Shown in pieces: positions 22,272-34,195 of a stretch of 64,000 nucleotides of DNA (within the stretch, counting starts at the first letter, position 1; each line of letters begins with the position of its first letter). Origin of the DNA: Glebionis coronaria. Taxonomy: Eukaryota; Streptophyta; Magnoliopsida; Asterales; Asteraceae. Location of the stretch: the NCBI GenBank assembly GCA_025667525.1, contig CM046879.1, positions 363,400,639 through 363,464,638 of the forward strand, given 5' to 3'. Under the pieces are notes generated by a model. It worked only from the letters and a program-made list of their open reading frames with translations, was not told the DNA's origin and did not search any database. The translations under genes were made by a program, and so were the position numbers.

Positions 22272-23044
22272 CTACTTAGCTACTACGACCTTCTCATTAG
22301 TCAGCTCGATGATTTCTGGTCCTTCAAGTGTTCGCTCGCCAACCTGATCCCAGCAGATTGGGGCGCGAAACTTCCTTCCATACAACATCTCGAAAGGAGC
22401 ACACTTGATACTTGCATGCCAACTGTTGTTGTATGCAAACTCCACCAAACAGATATAATCGTCCCAATCACCCGTCCATTCCAACGCACATGACCTCAAC
22501 ATGTCTTCCAATGTCTGAATCATTCGCTCTGACTGCCCGTCTGTTTGAGGATGAAAACCGTGCTAAGCTTAAGTTGTGTACCCCAAGCTTTCTACAGACT
22601 TCTCCAGAGTCACGAAGTAAATCGAGGATCTCTGTCTGAGACGATGCTGGATGGAGCATCGTGAAGTCTCATGATCTCCCTTCTATACGTATCGGCGAGT
22701 TTACTGACCGAATCTTCCTTGTGGATCGGTAAGAAATGAGTTGATTTGGTAAGTCGATCAACGATAACGCAAATCGCATCGTGCTTCCTTTTGGTTGGCG
22801 GAAGACCAGTAACAAAATCCATGGTGATTTTGTCCCACTTCCACTCTGGAATATCTAACGGTTGAAGAAGACCGCCAGATCGCTGATGCTCAATCTTAAC
22901 CTGCTGGCAGGTAAGACATTTAGAGACGTAAGTGGCAACATCCTGTTTCATACCACTCCACCAAAAGTACTGCTTGATGTCATGGTACATCTTGGTCGAA
23001 CCAGGATGTATAGAAAATGGTGAGCTATGAGCCTCAGCTAACAA
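22272..23044 (-). pseudogene. pol: Tek-3 integrase core
   Basis: The zinc-binding HHCC region is present (HPGSTKMYHDIKQYFWWSGM, then SKCLTCQQVK), followed by the catalytic region with first Asp in WDKITMDFVTGLP and second Asp in IVSDRDPRF. A frameshift near 22560 is needed to reach the third catalytic residue in QTDGQSERMIQTLEDMLR and the downstream AYNNSWHASI and APFEMLYGRK. Gypsy integrase joins cDNA to the chromosome. This copy cannot encode it without repair. Confidence 0.88.
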
Positions 23045-23375
23045 GGCTTCTCAGAGTTCTTGATCATCAGGAACACAAAGTCTCATACCCTGCCGTAAGA
23101 TACCATCTGCGTCTACTCGAAACTCTGTCTGCTTCTCCAAATTCTAAATTATCGCCCAGATTTCTCCATCATCTTTCTGAGCTTCCTTGATCTTAGATAG
23201 TAACTCGGGGTTTTACTCTAAGATTAGCCCAGTAACTGTGATGTCCACGTACCATGATCTCTATGTCTAGTCACTCCAAGTCTCTTATGATTTCCTCCTC
23301 AATCTCAATGCCGTTGATCATTCCGAACTTTCTGCTAAGTGCATCTGCCACTACATTCGCCTTGCCGGGATGATA

Positions 23376-23984
23376 CTACAGCTTAATGTCATAATCCTTC
23401 AATAGCTCTAACCATCTCCTCTGTCTCATGTTCAATTCACACTGAGTGAAGATATACTTCAAGCTCTTGTGGTCCGTGAAAATGTCACATGATTCTCCAT
23501 ATAAGTAGTGCCTCCATATCTTTAATGCAAACATGACTGCTGCAAGTTCCAAGTCATGCGTAGGGTAATTTTCCTCATAAGGCTTAAGCTGACATGAAGC
23601 GTACGTGATCACTTTCCCATGTTGCATGAGAACACAGCCAAGTCCCTTCCCCGATGCATCACTGTAGATTTAAAATCCACCCGTACCAAATGGGAGAGTA
23701 AGAATAGGTGCAGATACTAAGATCTGCTTCAGGTCTTCAAAGCTCTTCTCTCGTTCTTCAGTCCAGACGAATTTCTCCCCTTTCCGTATCAGTTTGGTCA
23801 ATGGTAGTGCTAGGCGGGAAAAGTTCTCCACGAACCTACGGTAATAACCAGCTAAGCCTAGGAAACTACGGACTTCAGTCGTTGATGTCGGTCTCGGCCA
23901 CTTAGTACTAGCCTCAACCTTCGCTGGATCCATAGTGATTCCTTCTGCTGATACAATGTGGCCTAAGAATGTCACCTTGTCTAA
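23376..23984 (-). pseudogene. pol: Tek-3 RT thumb and RNase H
   Basis: [20 protein letters not shown] and [20 protein letters not shown] lead into the RNase H part, with [38 protein letters not shown] and [11 protein letters not shown]. Two in-frame stops split it (near 23670 and 23373). Both are TAA or TAG at positions where the family has CAA or CAG. Confidence 0.88.
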
Positions 23985-24664
23985 CTAGAACTCACACTTG
24001 GAGAATTTAGCATACAGCTGCTTCTGGCGAAGAATCTGTAGTACTGTACGAAGATAGTCTTCGTGTTCCTCCTTGGACTTAGAGAAAATCAGAATGTCAT
24101 CGATGAAGACAATGACGAACTTGTCCAGAAATTCATGGAAGATTATGTTCATCAGATCCATGAACACTGGTGGAGCATTGGTAAGGCCAAATGGCATGAC
24201 TACAAATTTGTAGTGGCCATATCGTGTACGGAAAGCAGTCTTGGCGATGTCCTGATCCTTAACCAGTAGCTGATGATAGCCTGACCTTAGATCAACCTTG
24301 GAGAAATGGTTGGCCCTTTGGAGTTGGTCAAACAGATCATCTATACGTGGGAGTGGATACCTATTCCTGATGGTAATCTTGTTTAGCTCGCGATACTCTA
24401 TGCAAAGACGCATACTGCTGTCTTCTTCTTAACAAATAAGACTGGTGCGCCCCATAGAGATGCGCTCGATCGGATGAAACCTCGTTCCGGAAATTCTTGC
24501 AGTTGATCCTTCAGCTCCTTTAACTCTATGGGAGCCATGCGATAAGGAGCCTTGGAAATTGGCTCAGCTCCTGGGATGAGCTCAATATTAAACTCCACTT
24601 CACGTGTAGGTGGTATGCCCAGAAGTTCTTCTAGAAATACATCTGGAATTTCTGACACTATCAT
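23985..24664 (-). pseudogene. pol: Tek-3 reverse transcriptase
   Basis: RT palm and fingers: [84 protein letters not shown] and catalytic [14 protein letters not shown] (FIDD as the YXDD box). A one-base loss near 24420 shifts the frame after VKKK. A TAG at about 23985 replaces the TGG of KCEFWL. Tekay/Del affiliation by resemblance. Confidence 0.9.
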
Positions 24665-25145
24665 CTAATCCTGAATTGATGGGGATTCAACATGCATGTC
24701 ATGAACAATAGCTAGATAGCCCTCGCACCCATGTGACAGTAGTGCACATGCTTGTAGGTTGATATGATTTGTACAGACCTGCCGAGTACGAACCCATTTT
24801 GAATGCACTCTGGCGCATTAACATCACCGAAAATGACTCGATATGAATGGCAGTCTATGGTAGCATGATGCTTGGATAGCCAGTCCATGCCCAAAATCAT
24901 GTCAAAATCATTCATGTCCAGCGGAAGTGCGTCAACAGGACGAACCTTGTCGTCAAACTCTAAGGGAAGGCTCTTGTACACATGGGTTATAAGTACAGAG
25001 TCTCTCAAATGCGTGGAAATACTGAGTCTATTCTCTAGTGGCATGGGGATTGGATATTCTTGACATAAGAAGTAGAAATGACCGAGTGAGTAGCACCCGT
25101 ATCAAACAGAACACATGCAGCTTGACCATACATATACAAGATTCA
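24665..25145 (-). pseudogene. pol: Tek-3 aspartic protease
   Basis: Motif FDTGATHSVIS lies near 25095, followed after a frameshift near 25045 by LPLEFDDKVRPVDALPLDMN and DFDMILGMDWLSKHHATIDC. A TGA stands where Tek-1 has an AGA codon just upstream (TITRILYMYGQ). The protease cleaves the Gag-Pol precursor in active relatives. Confidence 0.85.
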
Positions 25146-25405
25146 AGTGATGGTACCTGTAGACTTGTTGGCCTGATCGCGAGATGTCGTGTAAACGCGT
25201 CCAGTAGTAGCAGGCGACTTGGTATCAACATGTCCCGATGTGCCCTCCATCTCACCCTTGCGGCAGTCCTTCATGTGATGGCCAGGATGACCACACTTGA
25301 AGCATGCGTCACTGTCGCGGTGACATGGCCCTGGGTGCCTACGGTGGAAAGTAGAGCAAAGAGGATGAGTATATCCTCCAGCAGGTGTCCTGACTGGCTG
25401 AGAAC

Positions 25406-25479
25406 CTGATAAAAACACTATACATGAGACATGAAAATAGGGTACAAAGGACAATGCGGATAATCAAAAGATTGAATAC
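25406..25479 (-). other. Tek-3 gag intron 3 (candidate)
   Basis: 74 bp on the minus strand, GTATTCAATCTT to TTTTTATCAG. It splits a codon after its first base (phase 1), as does intron 3 of Tek-1. Confidence 0.75.
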
Positions 25480-25544
25480 CAGTGATAGCTGGACGGTTAG
25501 GCTGAGAACCTCTCTGGTTCTGGTCCCTACCGTTACCATGATTC

Positions 25545-25622
25545 CTGGTAGAAGATTTGCTAATGTGTCAGAATTTAAGAATTATAACATGTAATCATAA
25601 GAAAATGCGTAAGTATAAGGAC
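25545..25622 (-). other. Tek-3 gag intron 2 (candidate)
   Basis: 78 bp on the minus strand, GTCCTTATACTTACG to ATCTTCTACCAG, phase 2. It includes TTCTTAAATTCTGAC, a possible branch-point area. Confidence 0.75.
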
Positions 25623-25757
25623 CTGCTGCTGTTGTAGTATCTAGCGTTGTTACGGTAATTATCATTACCACCACGCCTATCCGTAGTTGAACGGTCGTTA
25701 GTCTGACCGTTTCCCTTGGGCTGAGTAGCCGGCTGAGACCGGTCCCCAGTCTTCTGC

Positions 25758-25841
25758 CTGGAAGATACAATTTAAAGAGATGAAATATTGACATATACTG
25801 AAAGAATACGGATTGGTCACCGCTTGAATACGAATGTTTAC
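25758..25841 (-). other. Tek-3 gag intron 1 (candidate)
   Basis: 84 bp on the minus strand, GTAAACATTCGT to TTGTATCTTCCAG, phase 2. Unspliced it would put TAA directly after the junction (AGG TAA). Confidence 0.78.
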
Positions 25842-26223
25842 CTCTTATCGGGTCTCTCTGCTTCCCCGAACTCATCTCTCTCCTGCAGTATCTCCAGCTT
25901 ACGTGCTGCATCGACCACTTGTGCTACCGTATCCAACAGAGCACCTTCTAAGTTATTGGCAATCATTGGGGAAAGGGCCCAACGAAAATGTTGTGCCTAC
26001 TCTTCAGTGGTGCCCGCAGCTGCTCTCAGGACACCGGCGAATCGAAGGAAACGCTGCATGAAGTCATTGTTGTTTTCCTCAGGTCGCTGTCTAATGGTGT
26101 AGTACTCTCTCATAAACCTATTCCTTTCGGCAGGGGAGGATAGTTGTCGTTCTAAGGAAGGATGTCTTGCAAATCTGCATTGGCAGCTGCAACCATCTCC
26201 CGGATATTGTTTGTGTTTGCCAT

Positions 26224-26535
26224 CTGACAGTATGACATAAAATACATGATTAAACTGATTAAAACATCAACTATATACATGAAAAAAAAATTATACCAAT
26301 AAATCATGAGAAAAATTTTATGCAGGAAAATTTGTACATGAATGCATAATGCAGTTTTATGAAAACTTTTGTATGCGCGAGAGTGAACGCCTATGGTCAG
26401 TTCACTGAAAACAAAAGACATTGCGAGGGGACGCCTATTGTTCGGTCCCAAATTTAAAAGTTTCGATAAAACACATGCGACTAAATAGTGTCAGTCCTGT
26501 ACCAACCATTACTTAGTCATAAACCTGCGACAATG
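26224..26535 (-). other. Tek-3 leader, gag-proximal part
   Basis: Minus strand carries GACTAAGTAATGGTTGGTAC and two copies of a TAGGCGT-containing motif (about 26376-26395 and 26426-26448) shared with the Tek-1 leader. Chr-1 was inserted upstream of it, and the rest of the leader lies at 42827-42942. Confidence 0.7.
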
Positions 26536-26540
26536 ACATA
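26536..26540. repeat. Target site duplication of Chr-1 (left)
   Basis: ACATA here and at 42822-42826 brackets Chr-1 exactly. Confidence 0.9.
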
Positions 26541-29500
26541 TGTAACACCCCCAAATTTATACAATTCAATACAGCGGAAGACTTGTTGGTGTTACGGGAT
26601 AGCACATTACTCAAATCATAGACAACGCTTAAGAATCGCGTCGTTTAATAATAAAGCATTTCCATTCATAAATATCAAATTTACATAGGTCCCAAGTCAT
26701 ATTATTTCATACAAATTTTACAAAAAATTTGAATGGAAATTATTAATTAAGTGCGGGCCATGAATCCTTGTTGTCTTCCCGAGAATTACCTTCAAGTACC
26801 TGAGATAAAACATGTTAAAAGAAAAGGTCAGCGAAAACGCCGAGTGAATTCATATAGTTTAATGAAATCCATCAATATAACATCGGTATAAAATTATTAC
26901 CGAAAATCATTTTGTACAAATCTTTGTAATAGGCCATAAAATAGCCAAAGTCATTTTATACAAATCCTTATCAAAAATCATAATATAGGCTTTTGCATTC
27001 AAAATCATTATACGAACCAATATCGTAAAAACATCATACAATACGTTTTATAACGTTGTATAAAGTTAAATAAAAACCGTTATATGAACATGGTTATGTA
27101 AAACCAAAACACGAACATAAAATCAATAATAAGACCCCGTATTGCAAGTCAGGCAATTCATTGTAATTCAGTGTGTATAGTAGTATTTCGTTATTTGGAT
27201 TATTATAAGCCGCATGACATTGTTACCTTACTTCAACAAACAACGGGTATCTACCCATCTAAATTAGCGTGTCGTCACAAAGATCACGCTATGGAAATCT
27301 TCTCATACATAAATTCGCTTACCAATCAATGTGGCACGACGGGGATCAACCGTCAAGGCGCGAACTGGGGTGATCGTCCCCAAATAGTACTATTATATGC
27401 ATAAGCGTCTACCAAATCCCGGTAGTTCACAATTCATGCTAATGGGACTTTTAGTGACATAACCTAACTTTAATAATCCATTTTATTTCACACATCGGGT
27501 CATATAATTATTTATCGGGTCATACAATCATTCGGGTCCAATTCAGTAAATAAACAAACAATCGGGACAAATGGTGTCCTATTTTATCAAAACTAACATG
27601 TTATCTCCCTCGCGGGTTTATAAAACATTTCATAAAAACATTTAAAAGAGTGCGAGGCTATGAACTCATCTTGATCTGGGAAGGCGGTTATCGGCGATTC
27701 GGATGTACGGTGCGTGCTTCAATCACGGAAACCTATACAAATAATACTCGTCTTAGACTTTTGTCTAATGACTTTATAAAAATAACAATTATGTATACAT
27801 ATGATGATTTTGTAAATATGATGATGATCAAGTGGGATTGTACATTTTTACTCATTCATTATAGTGTTTATGTGTTGGTAATTTTCAAGACTAGTTACAC
27901 TAGTTCAATTTGTTTACATTTTGAGGCCCAATGGGCCCATTACAAGCCCAATATATTATATTAGCCCAATTATACTTTTATTATCAGTATTATACTTTAC
28001 ATGTTGGGCCAAATGGGTTAAGCCCAATATGTAAGTTTATAAGTGTTTTACTAACTAGTCGGGTTTATAGTCCAATAATGCTAACTTAGCCCGTTAATGT
28101 CCGCATGTTATATAGCTCGGGTTTTATCGGTTTTTACTTGTTATATAAGTTCATATATCAGTATGTGAGTTTATAAAAGTTTACATTAGACGGGTACGAC
28201 CATCTAATTTTTATTTTACAAAAATGTTACTTTTTCGGTTTTAGCCGAAGAGACGTAAAACTTAGTATATAGTTTTTTTATAACTTGGAAAAACATTTAT
28301 ACTTGTAAATTATATAACATGTCCCATTTTGATATCAATATTTTTATAACTCTTTTTATTATAATTTTTATCAACTAGTGGAATTTGTATTTATATATAT
28401 TTTATATAAATTTTTGAGTGCTTATATTATATATTATTTATACAAAATCGGTCCTAAAAATCTAGTTTACTAAAATGGTCATATCTAGAGTTCTACATGG
28501 ACATAGAACCCCAAATTTTTATCACAGAAACTAAATGATATGTGCTTCATTTTATTCTATTATATCTACTGATGAATCAACCTCTAAGTATTTTATAAAA
28601 TTCGTCCAAAACAGTGTAGACAGATTTTCACTCTAAACTTGTTTTGATCATATCTCACTCATTTTGATGATTCCATTGCATGGCCAACTCTCACATGTGT
28701 ATAACACCTAATACTTACTGTATATTGATTCCACTTTACCATTTTATCAGTTTAACATTTGGTTACCTACTGTTTTTATACAGCCATCATATTTAGCAAG
28801 ATTTTAACCATTTTACCTATGGTTTTCCATCTTTTTAACCATGTTTATCAAATTTATCAACACCAAATCCCCACATAATATTTTTAATCATCATTCATCA
28901 TCATATACATATACATAAATAAATAAATTACAAGATTACATAATCAAAATAACAAGAGGATAGGAAGAAACAATCTCTATACCACCAATAGTGATGAAAA
29001 GATGAGTTTTTGATGAACAAGACTTGGTTCTTGTTACCAAATCTTCAACTTTAGAAAGGAAAATTCTTGGGTCCTTTGAATGGATGAACACCTCCAAGAA
29101 ATCAGCCCTTGAACCTCATGAAAACTCCTTTTTAGTTGTTAAGATCACCTCAAATCAATATGTGTTCAACGGGTTATCATCATATGCAAGTTATACATAT
29201 GATTTGTGGTTAAGATTTTTGATCAATGGTGGTGTTTTTGATGTATATGGGACGTTCAAGGAGAGAGTAGAGAGAAAATAAAGTGGTTTGCATGTATGAA
29301 AATGAGAGAAATGGTTTTGGGAGCTTGTTTTGTGGTTTGGTTGTTTTGGTCAGATGTATTTAGTGGGGGTCGGACAAGTGTCCCACTTGTCTTATCTCCA
29401 TTAATTTACAGGTACTCCTCGATTCTAGTTTCCTCGATTTGCGTGCCCTCAGGTCGTTTTACGAAAAACGTTTTTATAAATTATGAATCAACGACACAAA

Positions 29501-29901
29501 ACGAATCTAATAAAAATTGTCTCGTCAAAAACGGAGTTCGAAAACGTAAATACGTAATCCTAAGGTTTCCGGTATAGTCGTAAAGGACGTTAAATTAAAA
29601 ATCATAAGTCCTAATATCTTCTCATAAATTTGTGAGTTTATGAACCAACTCAAAATTAAAATCCAAAATAATATTTACGGATAAATTTATTTCCTGAAAT
29701 GTCGGACTGTCACCAAAAACGGTGTATGTAAACGTAAGCACGTAACGTATAATCATCCGGTTTAGACGTAGTCGATGCTACTTCAAGAGGTAAATCCAAA
29801 TTACTTCCAAAAAATAAGCGAGTTCATATATAACATTAAAATAATGTTTTTAAATAATACTTGAGAATAAAATATCAACCATAAATTGACGGATTGTCAC
29901 A
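26541..29901 (-). repeat. Chr-1 3' LTR
   Basis: 3361 bp, very similar to 39374-42821. It lacks about 75 bp present in the other LTR (around 42206-42282). Open frames within (27650-27964, 29024-29281, 29296-29577) recur in the other LTR with changes and show no known domain. Confidence 0.9.
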
Positions 29902-30521
29902 GCATTTACCCCTAAACAGGATCTTTGTCCTCAAAGATCATCTTATCTTACTACTTGCTTCTTATAGAGTTAAATCCATGTGGGTATTTCCTCCACATTC
30001 GGTCTTTTCTCACAAGTGTAATTCATTACAATACGCGAGTTTCATCAAACATAACTACGGGAATAAGATCAGGCTTAATGTTGACTTACTTTCTCTATCC
30101 ATGATGTTCACGGGTTTTTAATGAATGCAACTTTTCGCCGATCTAAACTTCACTAAGGAATAGTTAGATTTTCACTTGATAGACATTTTATCAAGTTAGA
30201 TATACGAATCATAATTCACGCAGCCATTGAAGTCCTAGGGTAGATCCAGCTTATATGCCTTTCAAATCAACTTTTACATCATCTCTATGGTCCCATACTA
30301 CGGGGACTTATTTCCCATGATCTTTCAGATCATCTATTCATTTTTCCAAGGTGGAAATTTTTGGCATAACTTCGCTACCCATCTGGCACTTCAAGATCTA
30401 CATTTCATAATCACATAACCTCCTGCCCACTACCGGCAATCAATAATCATATCCTAATTTCAACAACCATTTCAGGTCTCGCGGGTTGGGTACTTTGTAA
30501 GGTTAGGTTTGTCATCATAGG
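29902..30521 (-). mobile_element. Chr-1 internal 3' end
   Basis: Minus strand ends with GATCCTGTTTAGGGGTAAATGC, a polypurine-tract-like run, directly before the LTR. The rest should hold the pol C-terminus and 3' untranslated part but is too degraded to read. Confidence 0.6.
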
Positions 30522-30793
30522 TGTTGGAAACTCACTTTATGTGACGACATTTAAGAATTCCCGTTAGTTATCATAGTCACGCACAGTCAGTCTAGACTAG
30601 GCCCTTTGTAAGGTGCGTGACTATATATACCCCTCCTTAGCTTCCAAGGAGGGGTGTTGATTGTATTTTTGTTCATTCAAGGAACACACACATTTCACAT
30701 TCAACCTCTCTTTCTCTCTCTCTAAGCCATCAATGGCTTCCACCACCACTTTCCACCACATTAGACCACCGGATCCATTTTAGCTTTTCTACA
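30522..30793 (+). repeat. Lrd 5' LTR
   Basis: TGTTGGAAACTCAC to AGCTTTTCTACA. TATA box CTATATATA at 30621-30629, followed directly by a hairpin (CCCCTCCTT 30630-30638, AAGGAGGGG 30646-30654). A CT-rich tract (CTCTCTTTCTCTCTCTC) lies near 30708-30724. Confidence 0.9.
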
Positions 30794-30795
30794 TT

Positions 30796-30808
30796 TGGCA
30801 TCAGAGCC
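30796..30808 (+). other. Primer binding site of Lrd
   Basis: TGGCATCAGAGCC, two bases after the LTR, an iMet-type site with one difference from TGGTATCAGAGCC. Confidence 0.8.
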
Positions 30809-33800
30809 ACGGTTCCATCCTTGGATCGTGATTATATTTTCGATTTGGTGGTTTAATTATTTCTTTGTGTCTCGTTTATATGGTTTCTGTCCATTGTCAC
30901 AAAATTTTTTTTTTGGTGTCACGTCTTATTATCTTGTTTCATTGTCCAATCAGTCACAAGTTTTTGGTATTATCATATCTATTTGTGTCTCAGTTTCATC
31001 AATTTTCATGGTAAAAAGTCATGTAAACATGGTCAATATGGGTCCCAAAATATGTTCACTGGTCAAAGTTGGAAATCCTACCCAGAAAAATCATATTTTA
31101 AGCATGTGTATGGATTTTTTTTCTGGTCATTTTTTTTTTTTTTTTAAGATGAAGGTGATAAACTCAGAAAATCTGCCAGAAAATATGCCCAGAAACAAGA
31201 TTCCTGAAAAATCGGTACAAGGACCACGTTTGGACTTATCTTCTTGGTACGATCGCATGTATTGCGATGGGGTGTTTTTACACATTCCGATGGGTTTGAC
31301 TTACCCATTGCGATGGACTCATTCCGATGAGTCACATTGCGATGGGTGGTCGGGTCTGTCGCAATGGCCATCACATGTCGTCATGCTGCCCGTTTACTTG
31401 CAATATTGCGATGGGTCACGTTTTTTATTGCGATGGAAAAGACTTGTTTGACTTTGCGATAGGAAGACATGGTCTGTTTAGATATTGCGATGCATTTTTT
31501 TTCAAAAAGGTTTATTGCAATTGCAAGGTTTGACAACATGACCCGAGACCATATCTATGACCAAGTCTTGACTCGTTTATAACTTTGACCACGACTAAGA
31601 TGGATTGTGGACCAAAACTGTAACCCAATCACAACTGAACCCATCCCACCGAGTCAACTCGGTCATTACCGAGTTGACTCAGTCAAAACTCACTGAGTTG
31701 ACTCGCTACCCCATCCTTATACCGCCTCAACTCCAAAACTAAACCTATCCCATCGACACTTAATCCCATCATCTAGACTCGCTTTAAAAACAGAAAACCT
31801 GATCTCAGATTCATTGTTTTCGTGTAACATGCATGTTGAGATCCTTTAAGATCTATTCACGAAAATCTAACATCATCACAGATTCTTGTTTGGTTTTTTA
31901 ACCAATGTTAATATACGAAATTAAAATAAGATTTATAACAAAACTTGTTATAATCATTATTCTGTTTCGATTTTATAAACAAAAAACCAACATGATATGC
32001 TAATCTAAACCCACCTGGGATCAATTCGAATTGATCATGATGTCGTGTCTCATTCGTCACAATATCATAAAGGTGAGATGGTGATGTATGGCTGTGTATG
32101 TGGGACGGTGAAGAGATGAAGGTGGAAAGGACGGATTAAACAAGGTCTGGTGGAGGGGCGGAGAAAACGAGGGAGGTGTGAGTGAAAGTTAGGTGAGAGG
32201 ATTTGATGGGGAGGCGGATCTAACTATGTGAAGAATTAGGGATAATTATCTGTGAGTTTATTAGGGTCAGTATTTACTTTCAGGTTTTAACTTGTGCCAG
32301 TTGTGGCATACACGTGGCCAGAAAATACAAGGGCGGATAAAACAATGTGCGTTGGTGGACCGGGTTAGTATTGGGCCGAGGGTCAAGCCGGGTTTCACAA
32401 TGTATTCAATTTGGGCCATGAAACTCACTCTTCTTTGCTAAACACTGGTTATGTGAAAATCAATTGGGCCAAGAATTCACATGGACACAAGTTTGGACCG
32501 GTTGTTGGACACGTTTAGGACCGGGTATACATATTGGGCCGCATGTTTTTAACAATATACACACAAATTTTTTTAAAATACAAATTTTAAATAAACTTTG
32601 TGTGTATTAAAGTTAACTTTGGTCTTTATCGGGTCGAGACAAAGTGAAAAAGTGTTGAGAAATTGTTAAGGATAATAGATGCTCAAACAAGCAAATTCCT
32701 TTTTTGAATTTGTAGTTTTTTTGTCGCATTTGGGGTTCTTTAATTTTTTCTTGACACCGATTAGGTGACGAGAAATGTGACGCGACAAAATGAAGTGACA
32801 ATTGTGACAAGAATTTATTTTGACGAGACCAAGAAAAATGGGCGATTTTTTAGTGACTTCAGATTTTGTTTGATCGGGTATTAACTACGTGACGTTGAAG
32901 ACGGATTTTTCGAAGGCGTGTATTTATTTTATCTTTGACTAGATAACTTGCTCGTGCTTAATCCTAGAATGAAGACTTGGTTATCTGGTTTCCGGGTTCG
33001 GGGTGGATGGTTGATGACTCGGATAACTATCACTTAAAGGGGTTACATTGTTGTACTCAGTGTCACGCGCTTAGTCGACGTGGATAATTTCAAGAGGTGT
33101 TGTGCTTATAGACTTCTTAAGTGATGCATTGAGTACTTAGAGATTTCTCCACCGTTCTTCATTCAACAATAGTGCAAGCTTAAGTCACAAGATCGAAGGA
33201 TTTTTATTCAGCTTCACGTTTGACGTATTTGATTCATTCTTTCAGTGGTCACTTCAAATTGCTTTCATGTGGTATGGTAAAGGTGGCCATGGAGAGTATA
33301 TGAGAAGATATTTTCGATCAACAGCTGATTCTCACAAAATATATAATTCAGCTTATTTATTATTCTCACGAGATTTCAGGTACATGTGCGTACAATTTTT
33401 TTGATGGTTCCGAGTTTCGAAACCATCAAGGGGGAAGAAGAAGACACATTGAACGCACAACGAGTACACGTGATGAACTTCATACCTTCTTTTGATTTGA
33501 AGATATTCCGGGATGACATTTGTCATAGCCGCAGAGAAATCAGTGTTTTAACTCGTGTCGTTATCAATCAATCTCCAAACGGTACACTACTGATTCGAGG
33601 TTTAATTGTTTGATTGTTGCAATTAAACATCATCATTATCCTATATGCATTCCCGGGACTTAATTGACTCTGGTGCATCTCCGGAAGAAGACGTGTGCAT
33701 TTCCGGGACTTAATTGACTCTGGTGTTACGATGTCAACTTCATGAATGGGATAAAAGTGTCCACTTCAGTATTTGAGCTTCATAATTGGGATTGATTTAC

Positions 33801-34183
33801 CTTCTTCAACTATGTGGGGGAAGAAGTGTCTTGATTCTTTCTGGTATGCATAACTTGAACTCTCAGGGGGAAGAAAAATTCAGAAGAATTATTCAAGCGT
33901 GAGAAGAAAAGTTGTTGATCTACTTGGGGGAAGCTATTTAAAATGCTTCTACATCAAGTTTACGTGGCATGAATTAGGGGGAAGCTAATTCAGAAGCTTC
34001 TCCTTAACCAGAAGTGTATGGGTTACTTAGCTCGTGCCGTTACAGTATTTCTACTACAAGTTAAAGATGAAGACGAAGGCCTTAGAAGACTTCATCAGCA
34101 TTGGATGCTTCATGGAAGCTCTTGTTCTTAATTATTTTGTACTTGATAGGTAGAATATTGTAAGGAATTCTACACGTCGTCCC
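30809..34183 (+). mobile_element. Lrd internal region, non-coding
   Basis: No recognisable protein. Contains a cluster of TTGCGATGGG-like motifs (31258-31495), a 13-bp-stem hairpin (31651-31680), a tandem duplication of GGGACTTAATTGACTCTGGT (33645-33725), and six GGGGGAAG motifs (33430-34193), the last being the polypurine tract. Confidence 0.7.
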
Positions 34184-34195
34184 ATGGGGGAAGAT

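Larger units (their letters stand above)
25146..26223 (-). pseudogene. gag: Tek-3 gag, with three intron-like interruptions
   Basis: Starts at ATG 26223-26221 directly after ATACTGTCAG, as in Tek-1. Exon-like parts are 26223-25842, 25757-25623 (135 bp), 25544-25480 (65 bp) and 25405 downward. Part one encodes EENNNDFMQRFLRFAGVLRA and AARKLEILQERDEFGEAERP. Parts two and three are polar (GNGQTNDRSTTDRRGGNDNY). Part four has the zinc knuckle CFKCGHPGHHMKDC. The three gaps are GT...AG on the minus strand, and all junctions are in frame after removal. About one hundred codons present in Tek-1 are missing near 26150, with a frameshift, and a TAG lies at TTEE*AQHF. Confidence 0.8.

Noticed and set aside
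30795..31451. 218-codon open frame after the Lrd primer site
   Set aside because: Its first codon is TTG in the primer site, composition is hydrophobic and T-rich, no gag motif, and it covers the non-coding TTGCGATGGG cluster.
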